From Hybos culiciformis (lineage: Eukaryota; Arthropoda; Insecta; Diptera; Hybotidae), in contig OZ023273.1 in assembly GCA_964007475.1 (NCBI GenBank), positions 152,316,444-152,380,443 on the forward strand: DNA of 64,000 bases, written 5' to 3'. A model generated the notes under the pieces. It made no database searches. It was not told the origin of the DNA and saw only the letters and a list, made by a program, of their open reading frames with translations. Positions 11,013 through 23,245 of the stretch are shown in pieces (the stretch's first letter is position 1; each line of letters opens with the position of its first letter). The translations under genes and the position numbers were made by a program.

Positions 11013-14000
11013 CGACGGGTCCGAAGAGTACTATCGTATCTCAAAATCACTGGTTTTCACAGGAAGCAAAAAACTGTTTGTTTTAAAATTTTTCTTCAAG
11101 AGTCCTCATTTTTTTTACATGATTCTATGAAAAAAATTATATTTTATTTTTAACAATTAAAATTTATTGGAAAATTTGAAAATTTCCATCAAATTTTTAG
11201 ATTTTTAGTTTTTACGATGATCGCTTAGTTTACAAACATTGCCTAAATGGATATACGATAATTGCAAATTTTTAAACACTTATATTAAAAAACGATACGA
11301 TGCATGCGGCTTTTGAATAACATTTGTAATTCAACTTACGATTAAAACTGATTAAGTAATTTTCTCATGAATTAAAATACAATGTTTTCCGTTTGGAAAT
11401 TACCTATTATTGGTTATACTTACGATCTTATCATTAATATTGTTGACTTTTTCCTAAGACTAAAATAAATAAAAAACCTCTTTTTAATTAGAAAAAATGA
11501 ATTATAATTTTATTTAAAAATGAAGTAGTTTTTTAGCGATGTAACAAAAATACAGATTTTATTGTTTTTCCTACATAGATCCAGTTCAGATATAATTATT
11601 AGAAAGGTATCATTACAGTAACATTATTAGATTTTTAATTTGTAAACAAGAATAACTAAAAGTTAAATTTTACTGCTAGATACTTTAGATTTAGATGTTG
11701 ATTTTCGCGTTTTCATTGGCTTGCTAGCTTTTTTTTCATTATGTTTTTGTTTTTTATTTTTACATTCAATGTTTTCAACCGAATCATCATCATTGATGGA
11801 GTTTGAGTTGGAACAATGTTTCAAGTTCTCGAAAAAACCGTGATATGTTTTTGGAATACAACCTGATTTGCAGAGTGATATTAGATCTTTGTATTTATTT
11901 TCAGCTATAGGCAAACTTTGCGAAAATGATGGTAAAATTTTTGGAAACTTTGCATTATTTTCCATCATTCGATATTGTTCTGCCACACCATTTGAAAAAT
12001 CGAATTTGACATTTAATATAAATGGATTGTTTTTGTCAACATAAATTTCTCTAATTTTATTCCATTTTAAATTCAAATTGGAATTCCAATTTCCAATATT
12101 TAAGAGTTCCTTTAGGTTTAAAAATTCATCTTTAGTAATTTCTTTTACTTCGTATTTGCAACCTTCTTGTTTAGCATTTCTAATTAAGAAGTACCACTGT
12201 TCAGGTGTATAAATGGTCTTACCTTTTGATTGCCTTTCGATGGCAGCATGAACGCTGTCATTTTCATTTTGAGTGTGGCCAGGTTCCAAAAAGCTTAAAG
12301 TAATAGATATATTATGTGTTGAAGAAGGATACATTAATGTAGCAAAATCAATCCTGTTTTTATTCTGACCAAAACAATTGTCAGCCCAAATATAAAATTC
12401 TCTTATTCCTTCCAGCATCTTTTTATTTATCAAATTATAAAGGCAACTGGATATTTCATTAGAGCCTCGCTTTGCAATCGTTTCGTTCCAGACGTAACAG
12501 AAACCTTGTCTTTTGCCAAGGTCAAAGGCACTAAAGTTATATGTGCTTAATTTGCGCTTGTAGTAGAAAATTCCTACTTCGCTGTAAGGAGTAATTAGAA
12601 CTTTTTGCATATCAAAACAAAAACAAGCAATTTTATCCGGATTATTAATGGACGCATCCTTTTGCAAATGTTTCTTTTTTCTGGCACTCTCTTTGTTTTC
12701 CATATGAATCTCATAAGTTTTTTGAATTTTTAACTTTTCTTCAGGAGATGCAAGGATGTACTCTTGGCATTTATCACATTGATCCTTTTTTGGTGAAAAA
12801 AATCCAATGTTAAATTCTTGATTGAATATATCGCTGTATTGTCTTTTGGTTGCCTGTTCTTTAATATTTTTTTCCTTCATGTAATCTTTAAATAGACGGT
12901 ACAATTTGGATATGTTAAGCCCACTTTCAAAATATTCGCGGCGAGTTTCTTTTCGACAATAATGAGATTCTATTCTTGGAAAAGAGTTTATATGATTACG
13001 AACGTGCTCTTTAATTTCTTCTGCAATACAATTTTTTCCAGGTAAAATACCTCTAAGATCTGTTGTTATTATATTCGTTTCTTTTAATTTATTGAGAATT
13101 GTTTTAATCCATTGGTCGTTTATGTCTAGTGTTTGTAAAAACATTTTTTTACAAACTCGGTCGGTTGTTTTAACAGAAGAGGGTAAGAAGTGGTTGTATG
13201 TCAAATTTCTACGTGAAGTTGCAGCTGTTTTTACCAATACGTTTTTTTTTTCAAAAAAGGAAATGTGATTTTGAATAAAAGCACGTTTCGCATTTAACTC
13301 ATCGATGTTCCAAAAATCTTTAAATATTCTATATCTAGTTTCATATGAAAATTTGTTTGAACACTTTAAGTAGCAATTCTCTGTGCATCCCATTCCTAAA
13401 GATCGTGATTTTTTCAAGACTCCTTTCCTAGTCTCATACTCTTTTCCACTATTTCTTTTATTTTTGTTAATCTGGTCTTTCCATTTTTCCGGATCTCGAG
13501 CTCTTTTTCTTGTCCTTTTCTTTTCATAAGTAACTAAAATTGAAAAATAACAGCTATTAAAAAACAATGTAAATAGTAAAATATCAATCTTAGTCCCTAC
13601 CGTTTGCACTTTCAGAAGTCTCATCAAATAAAATATGACAGTTACTAGCTATTTCCCTGTTTTCCAAGTTATCTAATACAAGAATAAAAAACATGAATAA
13701 TAATAAATACAATATCATTAAAGAAAAAAAATTTACCTTCATTTGTACAGATTTCTGTAGTGGATTTGTTTTCCGCAATGACATTTTCTAAAATGATATC
13801 ATAATCCATGTCATCATAATTTAATTCTAACGGGGGGCTCTTTGAAGTAATTCCAGTAACATCTTCCTCATCGTTCGTGTCATTGTTACTTACCAATAAA
13901 TTTTTTGCTGCAATGTTATAGCATTGTTAATTTAAAAAAAGAATGACTTTAAATATATTAATTAATTTTATACCTGTTCTAGTATTTACGTTGTTACCAA

Positions 14001-14863
14001 TTTTTATTTCTGAATTGCGAGCTGTATCCAACGTTTGATTTCCCTCTTAAAAAACATTTTAAAGTAATTTTAAATAATTAAAAAAAAATCACACTGTTCT
14101 TACCTGGGTATTGTTTCCTCATTGCCAAGCTAACTAAATGCTTTCCTCTTATCATATTATCAATTAATAAATAATTTTTATAATTATTAAAACAATTTTT
14201 TATTTTCACGATACTGACCAGACCACTTTTTTTATAATTATAGTAATTATAGTAAGAAATAAAAATTATAAAACGTCTTTTTTATTTCTCAAGAAACCGT
14301 TAATTATGCATCGTATGTTTATTTACACTCAAAATTTTAAAGGGGAAAATATCGCAAACAAAACCAAGACAATTTTTTTCTGCCGTTTAATATCGTAAGT
14401 TGACTTGCGAGTCGTGTTTTTAAGTACGGTTCATATCGTATCTTTACTTAGGTTTAACAAAACAAAGCACAATAAAATCGCATTTTCAAATACGATAGCA
14501 CTGAATTTCGTGCCAATATCGCAAGTTGGTGGTAACGGAAGTTTAAGATTGTAAGAACGACAAGTTCTAGAATGCATTAATTGTATCTCATGATAAGATT
14601 TTTTTTTTTTTCATTTTTTACTGATCGTATTTTCATTTACAATTTCTGACTGACGAAAAGTGGGCTTGTATGTGAATATACAATTCAGCTCATTCGTCAA
14701 TTTTGCTTACGATAAAAATGTTTTTATTATTTTGAATGAGTTTTATTTCCGTTAGGAATGTCAGTATGACTCAATATCATAGATACGAGTGTGGAGAATT
14801 ATTTTTGGTATAAGTCGGTTACTATCGTATCTCAAGTTACCATAGTACTCTTCGGACCCGTCG
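11013..14863 (-). mobile_element. Autonomous DNA transposon, ATAT target duplication, copy 1
   Basis: The 22-bp terminal inverted repeats begin CGACGGGTCCGAAGAGTACT and are identical at both ends. The flanking ATAT (11009-11012 and 14864-14867) is present once in the empty sites near 2132 and 20885 (ACATATTAACAAAA). Both subterminal regions (11030-11430 and 14300-14830) carry many copies of a TATCGTA-type motif, probably transposase binding sites. One spliced minus-strand gene fills the middle. The superfamily is not certain: 4-bp duplications occur in Sola among others. An identical copy is at 52363-56213. Confidence 0.9.
11663..14155 (-). CDS. Transposase-like protein of the ATAT element (five exons, 745 aa)
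   Basis: Exons on the minus strand are 14155-14104, 14045-13974, 13907-13737, 13672-13601 and 13533-11663. All introns have GT...AG ends and every junction keeps phase, giving 745 residues. The start MIRGKHLVSLAMRKQYP is an ATG. In the single-exon frame open from 13627, the first 31 residues are intron read-through. A basic stretch (RKRARDPEKWK, about residues 129-140) is followed by a Cys cluster (C172, C176, C180). Then come the zinc-ligand-like KKDQCDKC and the motifs CFDMQKVL, WADNCFGQNKN and PGHTQNENDSVHAAIE, which look like the acidic positions of an RNase H-type catalytic core. The C-terminus is Lys/Ser-rich, like a nuclear signal. It resembles a protein family common in insect genomes with a C-terminal DUF7869-type domain (recalled, not searched). 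Its position between terminal repeats implies a transposase. Confidence 0.85.
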
Positions 14864-14867
14864 ATAT

Positions 14868-15530
14868 TAACAAAATATACCTAATTTGCAACAGTCAAAA
14901 AGCATAAATTTAAAGTTATTTCTACTGATTAGAATTATCTATTTACCGAAACTGGGATGCTTTTTGATTTATAATTCTACGAATAATGGGTACTTTCAAA
15001 TAAAAATGTAAAAATAAAAAATAAATTCTTATATGATTAACGCCTCCGTACAACATCCACCACGTTCGCATAAGGCAAACATTTTAAACAGGATTAGTAC
15101 TTGAAAAAAAAACACTATTATAGTCAATTATTTAATAATACACCCCTTGGACTACTGGTTAAAAAATAAGTTTAATAAGCGCCTATGATAATTTCAGTCT
15201 CAAAATAACTGATATCAAAATGTTGTGAAGTTTTCAGATTTTTCAATTGAACAATCCAGCATTGTTCACTTCAAATTTCATGGGTTGTAAAAAGTTCGAA
15301 AATTGGCTGAAATTGCATCAGTGCTAAATATTTTTGATGATTTTGAAATTATCAAATAAACGTAAATTATTTCATTCTTCATTTCCTAAAAAATAAAAAG
15401 TTTTTAGTTAATAGTTAATAAAAAAAAAAAAAAAAAAATTTTTAATTTTATTTAAGTTCTGTTCTGTCATACATAATTAATTATCTATTATCTATAATAG
15501 ATTATTTTTTTCTATTTTATATAGGTATTT
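14868..15530. repeat. Core tandem unit U1, last part
   Basis: This resumes the core after the transposon, from ATTAACAAAATATACC to TTTTATATAGGTA. Relative to U0 it has the extra segment GCGCCTATGATAATTTCAG near 15180, shared with U2. Confidence 0.75.
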
Positions 15531-18470
15531 GCGGAATAATTTTATTTTCTTTTTGTATTATTTATTTTTTGGATTTTTCTGCTGATGGTTAAATCATAGG
15601 AAAAAAAGCAGAAAATGAAAATTATCCGGTTAGAATAATTTATATACTAAAAGAAGCGTAATTTTAATACCTTTAACTTTGCAAAACATCCGAAGGGTTT
15701 ACGTCTAATTTCAAAGTTATGGCCAGTTAACCAACCAAACGTCTGCTAATTCTTATATTTCTATACATACCGTTCGTCGACAGTCTTCCGACGTTAAGCG
15801 TCGTAGACCCTTCGGATGTTCAGCAAAGTTAAAGGTATTAATTAAAATTACGTTTTTTTTGGGGTATAAATTATTCAAATCGAAAATTAATTAAGTAAAA
15901 AGAAAATAAAATTTACAAAATAAAAATTTATCCGCAAACAATTTTTCTTTCGAATAAAAAAAAACTAAAAATGAAAGTGAAAATTGTGAAGTTAAAGTTA
16001 AAATAACTGTAAGTGTCGTTGTTGGGTAAATTTGCTGTCAGAAGGAATGTCAAAGAATATACTTTTTTCTTTTTCGATTTGATACAAAAGCGACATCTAA
16101 GAAAAAATTATTGGAAATTGTGGGGGGTTTTTTTTATACACCTGGTGTTAATAGCGACAAACTATTTGGCGGTTTAATTTTCTTTTCATTTTGTATTATT
16201 TATTTATTGGATTTTTCTGCTGATAGTTAAATCATCGGAAAAAAAAACCAGAAAATGAAAATTATCCGATTTGAATAATTTATATACCAAAAGAAGCGTA
16301 ATTTTAATACCTTTAACTTTGCAGAACATCCGAAGGGTCTACGACGTCTAATTTCAAAGTTATGGCCAGTTAAGCAACCAAACGTCTGCTAATTCTGATA
16401 TTTCTAATACCGTCCGTCGACAGCCTTCCGACGTTCGACGTCGTAGACCCTTCGAATGTTCTGCAAAGTTAAAGTTATTAAAATTGGTATATATAAATTA
16501 TTCAAATCGAATAATTTTCATTTTCTGCTTTTTTTTGCAAACGTATATTGGTTAAAATAAGGATATATTTTGTTAGGATTCGAACCGGGAACTTAAGAAA
16601 ATATTTAATAATACAAGAAGATAAGGTGAAATATACAGAATTCAATATCTTTACGGACCGATTTTGCTAAAATTAGCTAAACCCTCATAACTTCGGATTA
16701 GCTTAATTTGGAATTTTTAATAATCTATTATATCAGGAACTCATAACCAATAATTCGTAATGATGCAAACGTTTAGACATCTTACAGACTTAATTGAGTG
16801 GGCATAAATTAAATAATTTGGTTCCGTTTTTTCGCCATAACTTCCAAATTCGAAGTCGTAGCCTCTTCGGATGTTCTACAAAGTTAAAGGTATTAAAATT
16901 ACGCTAAATTAAAATTATTTTTTTTGTTATATTTATGTAACGCATTTTAATAAGTTTGTTCGAAATTTTTAATTAATTTTTGTAAATAAAATATAATTTT
17001 TAGTGAAGAAACTGCGTCTAAAAAGTAAAAATGGTAAAGTCCTTTTCATTCAAAAAAGCATTTACATATATATTTTCTTTTCACCTTCAAAGACCGTGAA
17101 CACCCAAGAAAATTTTCTATTTTATTACAAGAAAACATACAGAAATAAAAGCTGTTTTAAAATGTAGCTTTATAAAGTACTTACATTGTAGGTATATACA
17201 TATATAATTATAAAGATAATTATTATTATATTTCGCCAAAAATAAAGAAAAAGAATATTTTTCTTTAATTTTATTATTTTTTTACGAAATATAATTACTG
17301 TTTTAATAAAGTGAATATATAATAAATTATTAAACTTCATGAATTTCTTTTATTTCAAATAACACTTTCGTTGCGTGCGGCTGTAGTGAAAAATTTTATT
17401 TTTCGAAAAGCATTTATTTTTCATTAAAATAACTCTTATTGCTTTGTTTCGTTTTTTATAATCAAAAAATTTTCCAGAATTTCCGCAGGTTTTAAGGAGT
17501 AGGTATAAGTCAATAAAAAATATTTTTTTTATACATAAGCGACTTTACAATTTATTTAGTTTTTATATATACAATTTCTTCAAATTATTCAGTTGAATTT
17601 AAACAAAAAACATAACATAAGTGAATATGTAACCCTTTTTGTTGTTATATAACCACGCCTAACAACAGTAAAGTAGCTTTAAACAGGTCAAAAAATTAAC
17701 AGATCTTTGGCAAAATATTTATGCCTACCTATTCATAAAAATATAAATTTTTATATTAAAATATGTATAGGTACTTTTAGAGAATGGAAAAATAAATTGC
17801 AAAAATTTCACTTTTATTTGTTTGTTGTTGAAATTTTTGCAATTTATTTTTCCATTATTCTCTAAAAGTATACATATTTTAATTATGGACGATGTCATAC
17901 TCTATGTTCTATGTATTTTGAAATCGGTGAAGTATTATTTTTATTTATATTATTATATTACAAGCCGTGAATAAAGTGAATAACTTTTTTTTATCACATT
18001 TTGTAATAAGCTTTCGGAAAATTGTATCTATCAACTTGTAAAAGTTTTTATTTAATGGAAACTCGGAGAAAAATTATGTTATTGCAATCCTTGACCACAT
18101 TCACTTTTGCAAGTACATAAACATCAACAATTTCTAAGTTTAATATAAAAAATTTCTTCTAAATTGATTTCTTATTTTTCTTAAGTTAAAGTAAGTTTCT
18201 AAATTTTTTCCTTAATTAAAAATTTAAATAAATTTTCTTATTAAAAATATGGAAATTTCATGTCCATGAAAAATTTACTATTTCCCTCAGAAAATGGGTT
18301 AATTTAGTGTTTTCTTGACTAATTATGAACTTCAATTAAAATGTCTATTTTAGAAAAAAAAAAAAATTAATTTTTTTTTATTTTTAATGAAAATACACCT
18401 TTTCAGATTTCATTCATTTAAAAAAAAAGTTAAACAAGGTATTTGAATAAAGACCTTCATAGTAAAAAAA
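15531..18470. repeat. Core tandem unit U2, first half, with partial internal duplication
   Basis: TTTGCGGAATAATTTT and the foldback begin at 15531, and a second, more complete foldback copy starts near 16174 (about 16250-16545), so this part is partly duplicated. From 16620 it parallels 6012 onward, including the long hairpin at 17757-17882. Positions 1-17322 are duplicated at 42085-58672, and the match stops at 17322. Confidence 0.7.
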
Positions 18471-19665
18471 TATGTGAGTCTCGGGACACACGGAAGAAGT
18501 GAAACTTCATGGCAAGTAGTATTTTCTGGGGCGGCTAAATAAATATTTAAAATGGCCAAGTGCATATAAGACATGACGCCAATCGATTTTTCGACGGCGA
18601 CTAGTTGATTTTTGTCCTTCGACTGCTGCGGCCAGTCGACTTAAAATAACTTGTTTTGGGGGAATTCGGCGGCTTAGAAAAAATTAAACAAAAAAAATTA
18701 AAAACCAGCGACTACTTAAGCTCAAAAATTTTAGTGGCATAATGACTTTTAAATTATTTCAAAATGCCTATATTTATAGCTGCATGGCAACACTGGTTGC
18801 CAGATGATTTCACTATATTTTAAGCCGTAAACAAAATTCCGGTTAAAACTATATTATTAGCGACAATAATGTATGAAAAAACAGCAGCGTGGCTTAAATC
18901 ATGTTTTCTTTTTGTTGCCCGAATAGTTTAACCTAAAATAACTTTTTCAAATATGCCTGAAAAATTTCAGGCATATTAGTACTTCTTCTGAGAAGGAATT
19001 AGAATAAAAATATTCTACATGCATTGCATTAATGGAATTTAATGGCAAAAATAATTTATACCAACAACTCAATTACAAATTACTTCAAAAAAAAAATCTG
19101 TTTTAGTTAAAAGAGCATTTTCAAATATGCCTGCAAAAGTTGACATTAGTATTTCTTCCGAAAAGTAATTGTAATAAACATATTCCTCCTGCATTTTATT
19201 AGTGTAATTTAATGTCAAAAATAAATTACACTAACAAACTAAAAAAATTAAATTAAGAAAAATTAATATCAAAAATAAATTATCTACAAAATAGGTGCAT
19301 TGGAACATTTTTATTCAGAATACATATTTGTATTCCAAAAACTTTTTGAAAATTAGCACTAATAATTAATAAATGAAATATTTGTTATTCAATAATTTAA
19401 AATAAATTTTATTTTCCTTTCAATGGAAAAAAAAAAAATAGTATTTTCGACTTTAATTCTGAGCCAATATAGAGTAGGTTATTGCTCTGATAAGCTTCAT
19501 TAAGTTGCTAGCGGCTGTCGGTTTTATCATCAGCTGACACATAAATTTTTTCTTTTTCTTTTTTTTTTTCCTTTAATCGAGGCATTTTTGACATTCAGCG
19601 TTACATTTTTGACACTTACATTTTTTTCACTCACAATCACAATGCCTCTAAAGAAGTTTCACTTC
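18471..19665 (-). mobile_element. Helentron-like element H2, copy 2 (without nested MITE)
   Basis: Its ends are the same as at 7863-9791: GAAGTGAAACTTC at 18496-18508 and GAAGTTTCACTTC at 19653-19665. It is 1195 bp, 734 bp shorter than the first copy, exactly the TTAA MITE plus one TTAA. Confidence 0.6.
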
Positions 19666-19916
19666 AAAAAGAAAAGAAAATTATTTTGAGAAAAAAAAAT
19701 TTATCAATTTAGGTGACTAAAGTTTTTAGCAAAACACCACAAAGTTTTTTAAATATCTCAAAAACTTCTGAATTCTGTCATATAATGCAAGAATCTGGCA
19801 TATCACAAATTGTAAAATAAAGATTTTTAAGAAGCGTAAGACATTGCAGATAAATACCTCCAAAAATAATTATACATCTAAATGATATCGCCCGAAATTA
19901 AAATTGAATTCACAAC

Positions 19917-20601
19917 CAGGGGCGTCGATAGCCAACACCGGGCCCGGGAAAAGATTTTTACAAATAAGTTTTTTTTTTAAAGGTTATGAAAATAACACTA
20001 ATTGAGCCTCCTAAACACATAATTTTATCATTAATAGTCACACTTTGTACATTTGTACAAATCTACTTATGAAATCAGAATTATGGTGTACAGGGTAGGA
20101 AATAAGATCATATGAGAATCAGAATGTAAAGTTTTTTCGCTTTATATAAAAACTTGTAGACTCCACTTTCGTTTACACCACTTTAAAAAATCACAAATAA
20201 TTAGTAACGACAACCCCTCCTAGATTATTTAAATTCGGACCGCAGTCCAAACATTCTAACAAATACAAACAGTTTGGATGTCTAGTAATAGTAGAAATAG
20301 AAAATTAATTTTCTGAAAAAAAGCTGAAAAATCAACACCTTAAAATTATACTTACTAATGATAAAATTTTCATGCACTTTTTTTCCATAACAAATCACAA
20401 AAAATTCTACTTGACGCCATATCAAGGACTTTTTATGTAAATTTTTTCCAATAATGACTGTGATAAGCATGAAACTTAATATCACATATGTATAATGTAT
20501 ATTGTTTTTGTCGCAAAAAAAATTAATCAAGCGGGCCCCTTAGCTCTGTGGGCCCAGGGAATTATACCCCCCCCCCCTCTCCCCCTCTCTCGACAGGCCT
20601 G
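19917..20601. mobile_element. hAT-like non-autonomous element, copy 2
   Basis: The CAGGGGCG terminus and flanking TTCACAAC are the same as at 10043. It differs by a few bases, including one extra C in the C-run. It sits at the same core position as copy 1, so the insertion predates amplification of the unit. Confidence 0.8.
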
Positions 20602-21165
20602 TTCACAACCGCAATCTTATCTATAAAAAACTAATAAAATATAGTTTGGATGTTATAACAGAGACACAACAATTATGTTAAAGTCACACTTTCATACTTA
20701 ATTAATACCCTGGAGTTTTTCAGTAAATTATATAAATAAAGATTACATTAAATAAATTACAAGTACTTAAATAGTCAAAATTTTATTATTTAATAAAGAA
20801 CCACATTAAACTTATATTAAAAATTTGTTTTATTTTCTAAGACAGTGCGAAGGAATGTACCGAAAGTATTTTTGCCAAATTACATATTAACAAAATATAC
20901 CTAATTTGCAACAGTCAAAAAGCATAAATTTAAAGTTATTTCTACTGATTAGAATTATCTATTTACCGAAACTGGGATGCTTTTTGATTTATAATTCTAC
21001 GAATAATGGGTACTTTCAAATAAAAATGTAAAAATAAAAAATAAATTCTTATATGATTAACGCCTCCGTACAACATCCACCACGTTCGCATAAGGCAAAC
21101 ATTTTAAACAGGATTAGTACTTGAAAAAAAAAACACTATTATAGTCAATTATTTAATAATACACC
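20602..21165. repeat. Core tandem unit U2, second half (autonomous element absent)
   Basis: This matches 10727-11012 and then 14868 onward. The empty transposon site ACATATTAACAAAA is near 20880-20893. The unit continues after the next insertion at 22206-22480. Confidence 0.8.
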
Positions 21166-22205
21166 CATGGGCGCCGCCAGGATTTTTTATAAGGTGGTGC
21201 ATGTGAAAATTATATTATTTTGATTTTACGAAATCTTTGACATATTGCGGGTTCATCACTTAGTTACAATTTCCAACAACCTTAATTTAAATTAAATTTT
21301 GATTTTAGGAAAAATCAGTTGCAAAACAATATTTTGAATTCACGACAAAATTCATCTCAGTATGCTGATGCAAGGCAATGAACTTTTTAAGATTATCTCT
21401 CACCAGGGCTGCCAGATGGAATAAATGAAATTTCCTCAAATTTTTAAGAAATTTCCCCAAAATAGACAATTCTTTAAAAAAATTCCTCAAATTATTTTTT
21501 TTATATTTTTGTGTAATAAATTTTTTTTTTGCCCTAAATTAGAAAAAAAATTGTTTTACTCACTGCATTTTTTCCCCATCAGCTTATTTTTGCAAGATTT
21601 CCTCAAATTTTTAATGTGTTCAGATTTTATGCGGTACTTATATGTTGTAAATCAAAAAGTTTAGTTTCAACAATGAATTTTGAGTTCAACGTACGTAGAA
21701 GAATATCGTAATGATATCGGTAAAAAAAATTTACGAGTCTGAAATTTTAAATATTGTTGACTGTCAACGTTAGCACAATATTTATGAATTTCTTCAAATT
21801 TTCCTCAGAAAAAAATATTTTCCTCAAATTTTTCCCCACGTTTTTTTTAATTTTTTTTTTCTCCCGAAATTAAAAATTTCCTCAGATGAAACGCTCATTT
21901 AGCACATTGAGAAGGGTGAAGACTTGGACAAGATCAGCTATGTGCGAACCCCGATTGTCGGGCTTATGTATGATGAGTCTCCATAAAAAAAGAAGATTTT
22001 TTAACCGAAGTTATTTAAAGTTCGCAGAGAAGCCACGTAGGTTACAATTATTATTTAATAAAAATTCTGAATAAAAAAAAATAATATTGTTTTAATTTTG
22101 AATCCTTTTGTTAAAATTAACAATTTTATCAAAATTTTAATAACTTTTTTATCAAACAAAGGTGGTGCAGTTGCACCACCTTGCACCATACTGCCGGCGC
22201 CCATG
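21166..22205. mobile_element. hAT-like element 2 (1040 bp), non-autonomous
   Basis: The termini are CATGGGCGCCGCCAGG and, inverted, CATGGGCGCCGGCAGT. The 8-bp duplication AATACACC (21158-21165 and 22206-22213) is single in the copy near 15137. GGTGGTGCA motifs lie just inside both ends. The interior is dominated by repeats of TTTCCTCAAATTTTT, and the short frames there are chance products. Only this core copy carries the element, so it inserted after the unit was amplified. Confidence 0.85.
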
Positions 22206-22480
22206 AATACACCCCTTGGACTACTGGTTAAAAAATAAGTTTAATAAGCGCCTATGATAATTTCAGTCTCAAAATAACTGATATCAAAATGTTGTGAAGT
22301 TTTCAGATTTTTCAATTGAACAATCCAGCATTGTTCACTTCAAATTTCATGAGTTAAAAAAAGTTCGAAAATTGGCTGAAATTGCATCAGTGCTAAATAT
22401 TTTTGATGATTTTGAAATTATCAAATAAACGTAAATTATTTCATTCTTCATTTCCTAAAAAATAAAAAGTTTTTAGTTAA

Positions 22481-22693
22481 GTTGGTGGAATACTGCTTCC
22501 CGGACCTGTTTGACCTCTACCAGTCCTTAATGGAGTATTAACGTCAAAGGAAGTGGAAGCTAAGTTGGTTAAAAAAAAAAAACAATTAAATATTTGAAAT
22601 TTTGAGAGTAAACTTTTGAAAAAAGAAAGCCTGACATCTTTTTGATGGTGTTTTATTACCATGACCTGATCTCGCTGATGCTGGACTATCCAT
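22481..22693 (-). pseudogene. Mcm4: Mcm4-like 5' gene fragment (N-terminal exons), truncated by repeat
   Basis: Exon 1 (22693-22636) starts at ATG and reads MDSPASARSGHGNKTPSKR. Exon 2 (22559-22481) continues STSFDVNTPLRTG and GSSIPPT. Joining them at the weak donor GTCAGG and the acceptor CAACTTAG keeps phase. The order SPAS, basic linker, DVxTPxRxG and PPT resembles the flexible N-terminus of MCM4 helicase subunits (Drosophila dpa has a similar ...DVETPMRMG...LPPTSP stretch, from memory). MCM4 is part of the MCM2-7 replicative helicase. The match ends exactly where the tandem repeat begins, and no helicase exons are present here, so this is a broken 5' end. AT-rich DNA upstream (22694-22920) could hold its promoter. 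Identification rests on about 45 residues. Confidence 0.5.
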
Positions 22694-22920
22694 AATTATT
22701 TCTTATTAAGTTGCTGTTTAAATATATGAACAAATATAAATTTAGTTTAAAGTCTGTCTGAATTTACAAAGATTAATAGAACTAAAACTTCAATTTCTTG
22801 GTTAACGGAAGCTTGGTTGTCAGTTACTATCTTCTTGACCAAAGCTGCAGTAAATTTGTATAACTCTAAAAATGTCTAATTTAACTGGTTGATTTTTATT
22901 TAATTTTTTTTGCTTATAAT
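22694..22920. other. AT-rich sequence upstream of the Mcm4-like fragment
   Basis: This is single-copy sequence without a recognisable gene. It contains scattered TTGGTTA/GTTAACG words. It may be the 5' UTR or promoter of the adjoining minus-strand fragment. Confidence 0.3.
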
Positions 22921-22922
22921 AA

Positions 22923-23245
22923 ACCATCTAGCGACGATAAAGCTTTATTCTTATTATATATCTTTATCTACTCACCGATATGTGTCGCTAAATATTTATA
23001 GTGATGTAAAATTTAGCTTTATCTATTGGACACGAAAATTTAACTTTGGATTTTGATTAAATAGAAACAGAATAACTTAACTACCAACCATCTAGCGACG
23101 ATAAAGCTTTATACTTATTATATATATTTATCTACTCACCGATATGTGTCGCTAAATATTTATAGTGAAATAAAATTTAGCTTTATCTATTGGGCACGAA
23201 AATTTAAGTTTAGATTTGGATTAATAAAGCTGTCACACTTCGGTT
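22923..23245. repeat. Two-copy tandem duplication, period 164 bp
   Basis: ACCATCTAGCGACGATAAAG occurs at 22923 and 23087. The copies share about 140 bp with a few substitutions. Each has TAGCGAC followed about 60 bp later by GTCGCTA, a 7-bp inverted pair. Confidence 0.85.

Noticed and set aside
13590..13627. Start of the 654-residue frame at 13627
   Set aside because: Residues before VTYEKK are intron; in-phase splice sites lead to upstream exons with an ATG at 14155.
21425..22074. Short plus-strand frames within the second hAT-like element
   Set aside because: They arise from repeated TTTCCTCAAATTTTT segments and match no protein family.
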